Of a stretch of 64,000 bases of DNA, positions 39,352 through 48,372 are shown piece by piece. Under the pieces are notes generated by a model that did no database searches, was not told the origin of the DNA, and saw only the letters and a list, made by a program, of their open reading frames with translations. The stretch is from positions 6,104-70,103 of the forward strand of contig JBFLZW010000054.1 of the NCBI GenBank assembly GCA_040755755.1, written 5' to 3'. The translations under genes were made by a program, and so were the position numbers. Origin of the DNA: a bacterium (GTDB lineage: Bacteria; SZUA-182; DTGQ01). The first letter of the stretch is position 1. Each line of letters opens with the position of its first letter.

Positions 39352-42300
39352 ATGAAAATTTTTTCCCATGCCTTTCTCCAATTGGTCATCGCCGGTAGTC
39401 TGGCCGTATGCCTTTACCTTATTTTTCCTTCGGCAGTCATGGCCGTGAACGGGCCCCATTTCTTTGATCCGAATATGGAAGGTGTAGATAGGGGGACATA
39501 CCGGGGGGCCTGTGCGGTCTGCCATACACCGCATGGAGGAAAGGGACCGAAGATATGGGCCAAAGATATTCCTGATCCGGAGAATGCCACCTTCGGTGGA
39601 GTCCGCGGGCTTTGCTATTCCTGTCATGACGGTTCAGGAGGCGCTTACAGCGGGCTGCGGGATGTCTTCTCCCGGAAAAACTTTGAAGACCATGTCATGC
39701 ACACGGCAGCGACCGTCAAACCGGGTGATTATCCCCTGGCTGCCAGCCTGAAGATGGTTGGCAGTATCAATAAGAAGGTCTTTCCGCTGAATCCCGAGGA
39801 CTGGGATACGGTCCCCTCTGTCAAGGCGGGGACTGCTCACGGACGCCAGAACCTTAATTATTATCGGGGAGGGAGCGGCTTTTACTGCGGGAGCTGCCAT
39901 AACCCCCACGGAGATCCTTCGGGAGTCTATCAGCAGGGCAGTGATTACCTTCGCAGTAAGGATAAAAATGTCGGTACTCCCGGCAGAAGGAAGGAATTCT
40001 GCAACGAGTGTCACGGCAATATCCATGCGCCGGACAGTGATTGCCTGGACTGCCATCATCCTCACCAGGGGGCAACCCTGATTTCCGATAATGAGGTCAT
40101 TGGCCGCAAGATTTTTATCCATGAGGTGGTTCCCGTGCCGTTTGCAGCCAAACCCAATGTCCCGCGAATTACGGATGGTCCGGGAAACGACTTTCCGTCT
40201 TCTCTCTGCTACGGCTGTCACGGTCCGCAGGGCGCGGCCCAATGGGGTCCGGCAGGTGCAACCACCATTTATGGCGATGACAGTGCCACTCCCCGGGAAC
40301 ATCATCCGATGGGCACGCAGGCGGTTCTGGGAAAGATTCCCCGGGCCAGGGGGTGTGGAGAATCCCTGATGAATAAAGCGGGTGAATTGACCTGCACCTC
40401 CTGTCATGATGGATTTCATCAGGGCGATCGGGCCAACAATTTTCTGCGCTGGGATTTTTCCCAGGATTCGGCGCTCTTTTGCTGTGTGTGTCATCCGGAC
40501 AAAAGCGCCTATAATCTGGGAGATGAAAAGTACGGTCATCACCAGATGTGCGAAACTTCTCCGCTCAAGCGTCTGGTGACGGTAAAGGATGCGGAAACCA
40601 AAGCCAATATACAGAAGCAGGCAGGCTGCGGCAACTGCATGCTCTGCCATTTTATTCATGACGGACAGAATGAGGATGGGACTCAGCGGGGAGAGCTTTT
40701 AACCCCTGACCTGGATGCCCTGATGCGGGTTCCCCCGCTGAATCTGGCCTGGGCGGACAAATGGAACGATGCTGATCTTTTTGATTATGAAGACATGTGT
40801 TTTGGCTGTCATGGCCGCTCCAGCATCGTCAAGGGACCGGGCCTTTCCGGTTCCAAGCTGCTTCCTCCCCGCAGCCTCGATCCGGCGGAGCGGACCATAC
40901 CGGGAAGCATCCGGTTCAGCCACCGGTTCGCCACCGCGCCAAAGAGTGAGACGACGGCTCTCAATATCAGGCCGGGAGGCAAGTTTCCGCTGTCGGACGG
41001 TCCTGGTCCCGTTACCCTGGACGATTACGGAGTGAGTGCCGGGCTGATTTACTGCGGGACCTGTCACGATGTCCACAATAATCGCAGTAACCCCCGCTCT
41101 CCCTACCTCCACGGCACGCAATCCCCCTATGCGGCCATGGGATTCTGTGAAGAATGCCATACCGCTCCCGGCAGCACCATGTTCGTCGATCCTCTGCTCA
41201 ACCACCCGCTGGGTAGGGGGCCAAACCTTGCTTCCGGTACGACCAGCATAAGCTGGCTGCCGGAATTTACGACCGGCCTGAGCGGAGAAAAAGGCGGGGT
41301 CACATTCACCCCTGCCGGAGAGGCCCCGGCCGCAGGACGGGTTATCTGTCTGACCTGCCACAGCGTTCACGCAGCCTCCACCACCTTTGACGGATGGGCG
41401 GACTTTCCCCATTCCCTCGATGGAGTATCCGCTCCGGGAAATCATGGCAACCTGCTGGTGATGGATAATTATTTCGATCCTTCGGGCAGTGACATGTGCA
41501 TCCGCTGTCATCCCGGTGTTTCCGGAATTGTCAATTCTCCCCATGATTTTTCACCCGGCTACCGGCCCGGGTGCAAGATCGGTCAAAAGGGCCTGTGCTC
41601 CGCCTGTCATGTGCCGCATAATGCCGCCGCAGGAATAACCTGGAACAATAAGCCGATCATGTGGGCCAGAAGTCTGACTGCCGAAGAGTCCTGCTTCCAG
41701 CAGAAAATCAACCCTGCCTATACACTCGGCGATACCATTTTGTGCTATGACTGTCATTCCCGCTGCAACGACGATCCTCCTCTGGCTGCCTACGGGGAGT
41801 TTATTCCACAGGATGTGGCTTTCGTGGATATGCCCGGAGGAGAGCTGATCGGTTATTATGAAATCGCTCCCCTCTGGCTGCAAAATGTGCCTCCTTACGG
41901 GTTTAAAACAGGCGGCCATTATATCAAGTCACCCATGACCGGCGGGATTATGAAAGGTGATAAACTGGCCTGCAGCGACTGCCATGACCCCCATCGGGGC
42001 TGGACCAAGGCCAAAACCCAGAACCAGGCGTTTATCAAGGAAGTTTTAGGGGGGAAGGTCAATGGCGGATTCTATGCCAGCCGCAATATGGCTTACCACA
42101 AGGAACAGCGCAACAGTACCGAAAGCCGCCTGATCTGCGTCAACTGCCACGGCTGGTCATATCAGCCCTCAAGCGGTCTTGGACCGGCATCGGTGCCCTT
42201 TGTGGCCGTCAACCCCTCCTGGGGGAGCCCGCAGCCGATTACTCCGCCGACTCCGACCGTGTATGAGCATTCCAGCCTGGGGGCTTATGCCTGTACCGAC

Positions 42301-42897
42301 TGTCATCAGCATAACCGGATTACGGTCTTTTGCATCGACTGCCACAGCTTCCCGCCGACAACCACCGGCAACGGCTGGTCAAAACCCGGGGATACGGATG
42401 AGAATTACCCTGGCGGGGCCGGTGCCCATTCGGTGCATGTTTTCAACTGCAAGTACGATTGCCTGACCTGCCATGTCGGCTGCCTGCATAACGCTGGTGG
42501 GGCGACTGTGGCTAATCCGATTTTTATCCGCTCGAAAGTCAGTGTCGATTTTAATCCCCTCTTCGGCTTTCCCCGGGTAGTGGGGGAGTATCCGACCAAA
42601 ATGAGCTATCCGGGATTGCCTGCTTTATACAATCCGATTGAGCAGACCTGCTTCGTAGGATGTCATAACCCTCTGGTGGGAGACCCGGATGAGGCCCCGA
42701 ATCTGATAAATCCAACCCCCAGTTGGTCCCTGGCCATCAAGCGGCCGACACCGCCGACTACCCCGTCACCCTCGCTGCCTGCCTGGATGCCGAACCCGCT
42801 GCTTGATCCGGAGTATCAGAAACTGCTGACCGCGCCGCAGGCGCTGCCACCTGAAGTTTTACCCGGAGTGCCCTGGCCTTTACCGGCGATCCCTTAG
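39352..42897 (+). CDS. giant multiheme cytochrome c, 22 heme motifs
   Basis: 1181 aa. A signal peptide (LVIAGSLAVCLYLIFPSAVMA) is followed by 21 CxxCH motifs and one CX3CH (CFVGCH, 42649-42666). It aligns motif for motif with the preceding cytochrome over much of its length: compare CGTCHDVHNNRS with CGSCHDVHKSAN, CLTCHSVHAA with CLTCHSMHAA, CSACHVPH with CSACHIPH, and CYDCH. The proline-rich C-terminus lacks hemes. The ribosome-binding site before ATG 39352 is weak. Likely a second surface or periplasmic multiheme carrier that arose by tandem duplication. Confidence 0.88.
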   Translation: MKIFSHAFLQLVIAGSLAVCLYLIFPSAVMAVNGPHFFDPNMEGVDRGTYRGACAVCHTPHGGKGPKIWAKDIPDPENATFGGVRGLCYSCHDGSGGAYSGLRDVFSRKNFEDHVMHTAATVKPGDYPLAASLKMVGSINKKVFPLNPEDWDTVPSVKAGTAHGRQNLNYYRGGSGFYCGSCHNPHGDPSGVYQQGSDYLRSKDKNVGTPGRRKEFCNECHGNIHAPDSDCLDCHHPHQGATLISDNEVIGRKIFIHEVVPVPFAAKPNVPRITDGPGNDFPSSLCYGCHGPQGAAQWGPAGATTIYGDDSATPREHHPMGTQAVLGKIPRARGCGESLMNKAGELTCTSCHDGFHQGDRANNFLRWDFSQDSALFCCVCHPDKSAYNLGDEKYGHHQMCETSPLKRLVTVKDAETKANIQKQAGCGNCMLCHFIHDGQNEDGTQRGELLTPDLDALMRVPPLNLAWADKWNDADLFDYEDMCFGCHGRSSIVKGPGLSGSKLLPPRSLDPAERTIPGSIRFSHRFATAPKSETTALNIRPGGKFPLSDGPGPVTLDDYGVSAGLIYCGTCHDVHNNRSNPRSPYLHGTQSPYAAMGFCEECHTAPGSTMFVDPLLNHPLGRGPNLASGTTSISWLPEFTTGLSGEKGGVTFTPAGEAPAAGRVICLTCHSVHAASTTFDGWADFPHSLDGVSAPGNHGNLLVMDNYFDPSGSDMCIRCHPGVSGIVNSPHDFSPGYRPGCKIGQKGLCSACHVPHNAAAGITWNNKPIMWARSLTAEESCFQQKINPAYTLGDTILCYDCHSRCNDDPPLAAYGEFIPQDVAFVDMPGGELIGYYEIAPLWLQNVPPYGFKTGGHYIKSPMTGGIMKGDKLACSDCHDPHRGWTKAKTQNQAFIKEVLGGKVNGGFYASRNMAYHKEQRNSTESRLICVNCHGWSYQPSSGLGPASVPFVAVNPSWGSPQPITPPTPTVYEHSSLGAYACTDCHQHNRITVFCIDCHSFPPTTTGNGWSKPGDTDENYPGGAGAHSVHVFNCKYDCLTCHVGCLHNAGGATVANPIFIRSKVSVDFNPLFGFPRVVGEYPTKMSYPGLPALYNPIEQTCFVGCHNPLVGDPDEAPNLINPTPSWSLAIKRPTPPTTPSPSLPAWMPNPLLDPEYQKLLTAPQALPPEVLPGVPWPLPAIP

Positions 42898-42948
42898 AAG
42901 GGGAGGCTTTTTACCGATAAAAAAATTAACTGAGGAGATGAGGTTGCT

Positions 42949-44541
42949 TTGAAGGTATACGGGCAAATAAAAAATCGCAGATTCAAAATGGTAATCAAAA
43001 TCGTGGGCTGGAGCGCTCTATTCATCGCCATGGGCATTTCAGGATACAACATACTGCATACTCTTTTTGCAGAGGCTCAGGTTCCTTTGCCACCGCCAAC
43101 AAGTCCGCCGTTGAGCTGTACCGGCTGCCATGATTTTCAGGCCAGTCTGTTTACCAGCTTCCCCGACCATCACCCCAATGCCGTTGCCTCCTCGGTTTCA
43201 ACCGATATGGTGACCAAGGTAAATGCCATCCGCCAGGACTGCTGCGCCTGCCATAATTACCTGATCAACCATACGCGGGGTGTGGTCATGCTCCGTGACC
43301 CTGATCCCCTGGATGCCTACCCCTATAATGGGGACCCGATTCTGACCAACAATTTTTGCCTCAGCTGCCATGACCTCCCCAACGACCCGGCAAATCCGCC
43401 GGTCTGGTTCAGTGTCAACGGCGTGGTCTCGCCAAGCAGGATCATCGCTCCCCTGTGGAGCGTGCCCTGTGGCCATGCGGTCAACCGGAGGCGAAACCTG
43501 CGCTGCCTCGACTGCCACAAGTATCATGGATCAAACTTCAAGAGCATGCTCCAGCTTGAGCAGCCGCGGCTGTGTTACATGAATGGCTGTCATCCGGAAA
43601 AAGCTGTTGAATTCGATCCCCTGAATCCCTCCCATCATCATGTCGAGGGTGTGCTGCTCGGCGGAGTGCCAAGCAATGTAATTGCCTGCTGTGACTGCCA
43701 TAACCCGCATCACGATACCACGATGGAAGCCGGGCATCCGATTTCCGATCCCTATTCGAAAGCCGATTTATATCCGGTTACGCCGGTTCCGGAGGCAACG
43801 TTGCCCATCATCGGCATAGCCGGATTTCCGATCTCAGGGACACCCTTTTATGTCGGCAATGTCAATGCAGCCGGAGTTCCGGCTGTGGACCTGTTCTGCC
43901 TGGAATGCCATGCACCGGATATCTTCACCCCTCCGAACCCGCCCTGGCCGGGGGCACCGAATATTTCCTTTGAGCTGAATAATAAATATTACGATCCGCT
44001 GCTGACAGCCTCCAATTTCTTTTACCCCCATCAGCATGCCCCGGCTTCGGGGAGTTGCAGTACCTGCCATCTGGTCAAAACAGGGACCCGGCCGTTTAAT
44101 GTCATCAATGGCCATTATACCCATTTAAAAAATGGCTCCTGCACCTATTGCCATGATCCCCACGGAACCCTGGGAACTTTTGTCGGCGGGACGGTCGCAG
44201 GCACTATCGGTGTTCAGCGGGGACACATTTTAAAAGACTGGCTGCTGGCCGATGCAGCCGTAGTCAGCCCCCTTCCCGCCGGAGGGGGATATCAGGCCGT
44301 GGGTTCCCCCGCTACTGCAACAGCGGTTATTACCTCGGTTAACGGGGCTTCAAGCTGCTATATCAATGATCCCCTGGGGGGATGTCACAGCATCACCCAC
44401 ATCCATAACCCGGTTAAGATCAAAACAAATATCACCTGTAATACGACTTCCTGTCATCTGAAATTCGTTCCTCTCCTGCTGCGCCAGGGAGCGACGACGT
44501 CGGGGAAAAAGGATGATGTGGCTCCCGAGCCACCGAAATGA
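42949..44541 (+). CDS. membrane-anchored or exported decaheme-type cytochrome c
   Basis: 530 aa. One hydrophobic N-terminal segment (IVGWSALFIAMGISGYNILHTLF) precedes eight CxxCH motifs (CTGCH, CCACH, CLSCH, CLDCH, CCDCH, CLECH, CSTCH, CTYCH) and two CX4CH (CYMNGCH 43573-43593, CNTTSCH 44437-44457). A CX8CH (CYINDPLGGCH, 44356-44388) is a possible eleventh site. The TTG at 42949 is the likely start: TGAGGAGATGAGG lies just before it, and the ATG at 42938 hits a stop within four codons. It follows the 22-heme gene by 51 bases. Confidence 0.85.
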   Translation: MKVYGQIKNRRFKMVIKIVGWSALFIAMGISGYNILHTLFAEAQVPLPPPTSPPLSCTGCHDFQASLFTSFPDHHPNAVASSVSTDMVTKVNAIRQDCCACHNYLINHTRGVVMLRDPDPLDAYPYNGDPILTNNFCLSCHDLPNDPANPPVWFSVNGVVSPSRIIAPLWSVPCGHAVNRRRNLRCLDCHKYHGSNFKSMLQLEQPRLCYMNGCHPEKAVEFDPLNPSHHHVEGVLLGGVPSNVIACCDCHNPHHDTTMEAGHPISDPYSKADLYPVTPVPEATLPIIGIAGFPISGTPFYVGNVNAAGVPAVDLFCLECHAPDIFTPPNPPWPGAPNISFELNNKYYDPLLTASNFFYPHQHAPASGSCSTCHLVKTGTRPFNVINGHYTHLKNGSCTYCHDPHGTLGTFVGGTVAGTIGVQRGHILKDWLLADAAVVSPLPAGGGYQAVGSPATATAVITSVNGASSCYINDPLGGCHSITHIHNPVKIKTNITCNTTSCHLKFVPLLLRQGATTSGKKDDVAPEPPK

Positions 44542-44583
44542 CTTACCAAGCTGCCAGGAAACAATGATGAGGAGCAATTGACC

Positions 44584-47500
44584 ATGTTGATCACGAATCT
44601 GCAAGAGAGGTTGAGAGTGAGAGGGAATAAGCCGCCTTTATCAGAGTCTGGTTGTGCTCATGGGTTTTGCCGGAGTGCTTTATGGAGTTCAGGTATTTTC
44701 ACGCTGATCTTAAGCCTTTGGCTGATAATGCTTTTTTCTTCCTCTGCCTGGGCCATTCGGGCCATAGCGGGAGATGGACAGATTCAGATATCCTGGATTT
44801 CTCCCACCAAAAACGTGGATGGGACTCCTCTTCTGGACCTGGCCGGATATGATATCTACCGGGGAACCACGCGGGAAGAACAGAAAGAGAAAATAAACAG
44901 GGAGCTTATCTCTGAATGCTCGTATATCGACAGCGGGCTCAAAAACGGCCAGACATACTATTATGTCGTCAGAGCGGTGGATTTCAGCGGTAATCCGAGC
45001 GCTCCATCCGAATATGTCTTTGCCACTCCCACCATCCTTCCCCCGCCAGGATTTGCCGCCATCGGCGATGACAACCGGGTCAAGCTGTTCTGGGAGGAAA
45101 GCGCGAATCGCTCGATCCGGGGATACCATCTGTACCGGACCGGCAGGCAGGGACAGGAATATCGAAAAATCACCGAGGTGCCCATCGAATGCACCTATTT
45201 TGAAGACCATGAGGTAAAAAATGGTCTTACCTATTACTATACTATTACCTCCGTCAGCGAGGATGGACTGGAAAGCCCCCAGTCCGAGGAAAAGGAGGCG
45301 ACTCCCAGTGCCAATCCGGTCGAGCCTTCCGATTTGAAAGCTGCCTATGTGCTGGGCAAGGTTAAACTGGAATGGCCGGCAAGCACTGACCCTCAACTTG
45401 CAGGCTATCACGTTTACCGGCGAAACTCCATTGAAGAAAAGCAATTTCAAAAACTCACCGAAAAATTGCTTGTCGCTACCTCCTACCTGGACGAAACCGC
45501 TGAAGAAAATAAACGATACCTCTATTCGGTGGTCAGCGTGAACAAGCAGGGAAAAGAGAGCAAGTTCCCGCTGGAGGTCCACTGCTATACGCAGAGCCTG
45601 TACATTGCCTCCATCACCGAAGATACGGAAGGGAAAGCCCGGAAGGCCGGTGATATAGTCACGCTCGTTATGCGGGGTGAGCCTGGCTGCCATGCCTCTT
45701 TTACTATCGAAGGCCTGACCGAGAATCAGGCCATGAAAGAGACCAGCCCCGGTGTATACCATCGGGAATTCATCATACCCAAGGGTGCCAATTTGAGCAA
45801 TGCGCCGGTTTGGGGATGCCTTGCCGATACCCGGGACAACAGGAGCATGAAAAAGGCTGCGGGCACAATTTCCATTAAAAACGATCCGCCGCCGCCGGTC
45901 CAGGCTGTCACCGGCAAGATCAATGCTTACGGTCAGCCTGAAATATCCTGGACACCACCCCCTCCGGAGAGTTTCTCGGCGGTGGAAGTTATCCGCTCGC
46001 CTTCGGCCATTGATCCGGACTTCCCGCCGCCATCGGCTGATATTCTCGTCAAGAAAGAGCTTTCCACCTATACCGATGAAAAGGCTGATGCCGGTGCGCT
46101 TTACTATTACGTAGTCCGGACCGTGGATGAGGCCGGGAACCGGTCGAAGATTTCCGAGGCAGTGCCGATTGATCTGTCGCAGCACGCTTCGTCTCCGGCC
46201 ATTTATTCCGTTATCGACGATACCCTGGGAGTTCCGGTTAAAACAGGCCGGATCATCAAAGTAACCGTGGAAGGGGACCGGGGATGCGAAGCCTCCTTTT
46301 CCATAGAGGGAGTGGTTCAGTGGAGTCCTCTGGAAGAGCTGCGTCCGGGAATCTATCAGGGTGAATACGAAGTCAAGGCGACGGATGAAGCAAAGGAGGC
46401 AGTCCTGGTGGCCAGATTGGTTGACCAGGCTAAAAGAGAAAAGCTTGGCAAGGGTGAAAAGCCCCTGCGGATCAACGTCCAGGCGGATGACCGGGAGCCG
46501 CCCGCTATTGCCAGAGTCGAGCATAATGGCACCCGGGTAGCCGGAATTTCGGGAAAGCTGGTGGCCGGAGACCTGCTCTGCGTTACCCTTTCCGGGGAGC
46601 CTGGGGGAATCGCCTTTTTCAGCCTCGGCCCCGAAGGGAAGAAGGTCTCAATGGAGGAATCCCGGTTCACTCAGGGAGAATATCAGGGCACCTATGCCAT
46701 TCAGCCGGGAGATGATGCAGAGGAAATCACGGTCTGGGGGCATTTGTCCGATCCGGCTGGCAATATAACCAGCAAGAGCAGCGAAAATCGCCTGACGATC
46801 GACACCCGGGCCATCATTACCGTGAAACCGGAAAAGGGTGATGATTCGCTGCATGCCGATGAAAAATCTCAAAAAGAGATCACCATAGAGGTCAAGGATG
46901 TCAATGAAAAGCCCTTAAGCAACCATCATATTGCCTTGACCCTGTCCACAACCGATGAATATACGGATGTTGTTGGCGGAGGTGACTTTGGCCAGAAAAT
47001 CGACAATGGGAAACTGGCCATTGACTTCGAGGATGTCACCGACAGTTTCGGGCGGATCAAGGCCAAATATACAGCCGGTAATGCTGCCAAAACAGCCCTG
47101 ATTATCGCCAAAGACCTGGATACCGGCCATGCTGGAGCAGGCTATATAACCACCTATATTGAAAGCAGCCTGGACCTTTGGCTGGTACAGCCGATGCAGC
47201 AAAGCAGAGCCCTGGCAGAAGCCGAAGATGGAGATGCAGTCAGTATGATCCTGACGGCAGACCCGGAAAACATCACGGCAGATGGCCGCAGCCGGTCGAG
47301 GATCACCGTCCGGCTGCTGGATAAATACGGGAAACCGGCTGCCAGGAAATACCGGGTTTCATTCTCTCAGGTGTTTCCAGATAAGCCTGAGGGGAGGCTG
47401 AGTCCCCAGACAATCGAAACTCATGCAGGAAGCGGGTATGTCTATTATCAGGCAGGAAAAAATTACGGTCCGGTAACCATACAAGCGGTAGCCACGCGGG

Positions 47501-48177
47501 TGGAAAACCCTGAGAGTGCTCCTCCAGTCGCCCCGGTAGAAGTCAGCATCTACCAAATGAGCGATGCCCCGGCCAGGCTTATTATGGAGACTGATCCGGA
47601 GAAGAAGAACACTCTTGAAACGGACATCGGAGATTCTGTCAATATCAAGCTCACCGTTACCGATATCAATAAAAACCCCAATCAGGATGCTGTTATCCAG
47701 CTCTGGTTACAGGATGAGCGAGGGAATATTTCCCGAAATGGCAGGCTGTCAGCATCTGCCCTGGAAACCGATAAAAATGGCGGGGCCTCCTGCACCTACT
47801 GGGCAGGTCAAACTCCTGGCCTTGTGCGAATCATGGCCAGATATACTTCTGAGATACCGAGGAAGGAGAAGGAGCTTCTTCGCGCCCGCGGGAGCCTCTT
47901 TGTTCCGCTCTGGAAGCAGGAAGAAGACAGCATCCTCGATAGCCATCGATGGATGGACATGGTCAGGGATGTTCAGGGGACTATCAAGGAATGGTTCAAA
48001 GCCGAGGGTGACGAGGTCCATAAAGGAGAGCCGCTGGCCCTCATCGAAATCGAACGGCACGGCGAAATCGTGCTCAGGGCTCCGGGTGATGGAAGACTGA
48101 TCGATATCAAAGTACTGCGGGGAGAAGATATCCTGGTCGGCCAGACAGTTGGATTTATGGAACTTGAGGAGAAGTAA
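44584..48177 (+). CDS. exported fibronectin III / Ig / Big-1-like multidomain protein ending in a lipoyl-like domain
   Basis: 1197 aa. An N-terminal hydrophobic segment (FTLILSLWLIMLFSSSAWA) serves for export. Approximate order: three FN3 domains (60-340, e.g. LAGYDIYRGTT, YYYVVRAVDFSGN), an Ig-like unit, a fourth FN3, two more Ig-like units (GDRGCEASFSIEG, GEPGGIAFFSLG), three Big-1/invasin-like domains (745-1100; e.g. ADPENITADGRSRSRITVRLLDKYGKP), then about 75 residues of barrel-sandwich lipoyl-like fold (AEGDEVHKGEPLALIEIERHGE, APGDGRLIDIKVLRGEDILVGQ). The lysine normally modified is replaced (IERHGE). ATG 44584 has GAGGAG ten bases before it. Follows the cytochromes by 42 bases; proposed scaffold or surface-display partner, by context only. 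Confidence 0.82.
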   Translation: MLITNLQERLRVRGNKPPLSESGCAHGFCRSALWSSGIFTLILSLWLIMLFSSSAWAIRAIAGDGQIQISWISPTKNVDGTPLLDLAGYDIYRGTTREEQKEKINRELISECSYIDSGLKNGQTYYYVVRAVDFSGNPSAPSEYVFATPTILPPPGFAAIGDDNRVKLFWEESANRSIRGYHLYRTGRQGQEYRKITEVPIECTYFEDHEVKNGLTYYYTITSVSEDGLESPQSEEKEATPSANPVEPSDLKAAYVLGKVKLEWPASTDPQLAGYHVYRRNSIEEKQFQKLTEKLLVATSYLDETAEENKRYLYSVVSVNKQGKESKFPLEVHCYTQSLYIASITEDTEGKARKAGDIVTLVMRGEPGCHASFTIEGLTENQAMKETSPGVYHREFIIPKGANLSNAPVWGCLADTRDNRSMKKAAGTISIKNDPPPPVQAVTGKINAYGQPEISWTPPPPESFSAVEVIRSPSAIDPDFPPPSADILVKKELSTYTDEKADAGALYYYVVRTVDEAGNRSKISEAVPIDLSQHASSPAIYSVIDDTLGVPVKTGRIIKVTVEGDRGCEASFSIEGVVQWSPLEELRPGIYQGEYEVKATDEAKEAVLVARLVDQAKREKLGKGEKPLRINVQADDREPPAIARVEHNGTRVAGISGKLVAGDLLCVTLSGEPGGIAFFSLGPEGKKVSMEESRFTQGEYQGTYAIQPGDDAEEITVWGHLSDPAGNITSKSSENRLTIDTRAIITVKPEKGDDSLHADEKSQKEITIEVKDVNEKPLSNHHIALTLSTTDEYTDVVGGGDFGQKIDNGKLAIDFEDVTDSFGRIKAKYTAGNAAKTALIIAKDLDTGHAGAGYITTYIESSLDLWLVQPMQQSRALAEAEDGDAVSMILTADPENITADGRSRSRITVRLLDKYGKPAARKYRVSFSQVFPDKPEGRLSPQTIETHAGSGYVYYQAGKNYGPVTIQAVATRVENPESAPPVAPVEVSIYQMSDAPARLIMETDPEKKNTLETDIGDSVNIKLTVTDINKNPNQDAVIQLWLQDERGNISRNGRLSASALETDKNGGASCTYWAGQTPGLVRIMARYTSEIPRKEKELLRARGSLFVPLWKQEEDSILDSHRWMDMVRDVQGTIKEWFKAEGDEVHKGEPLALIEIERHGEIVLRAPGDGRLIDIKVLRGEDILVGQTVGFMELEEK

Positions 48178-48212
48178 AAGCTTCAATGTCAATCCCAAAA
48201 CTTTACGATATT

Positions 48213-48241
48213 TAATAGGCGGGGTTAATAACCCCGCCTAT
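48213..48241 (+). terminator. hairpin after the FN3/Big-1 gene
   Basis: ATAGGCGGGGTT pairs with AACCCCGCCTAT (12 bp stem, 3-base loop) 38 bases after the stop. The following tail (CTATTTG) is not a good T run, so termination may be Rho-assisted or weak. Confidence 0.5.
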
Positions 48242-48248
48242 CTATTTG

Positions 48249-48292
48249 AAATCCCCCCTCCTTTCTTTAAAGGAGATGGAAGGGAGGATTTT
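48249..48292. repeat. imperfect AAATCCCCCCT...AGGGAGGATTT palindrome
   Basis: A hairpin-forming sequence right after the terminator-like hairpin, with inner complementarity CCTTT/AAAGG. It resembles dispersed palindromic elements of CCCCCT/AGGGGG type. Confidence 0.45.
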
Positions 48293-48335
48293 GATTTTTC
48301 TCATGGGAAACGAAAGATTGATTGGAGATTTTGCC

Positions 48336-48365
48336 TTGACAGTATCCCGTATCAGGGAGTAAATT
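48336..48365 (+). promoter_or_regulatory. possible promoter placing the transcript start at the ATG
   Basis: TTGACA (48336-48341), 18-base spacer and TAAATT (48360-48365). The predicted start at about 48372 coincides with the ATG at 48373, so the mRNA would be leaderless or nearly so. Confidence 0.4.
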
Positions 48366-48372
48366 AAAATAT

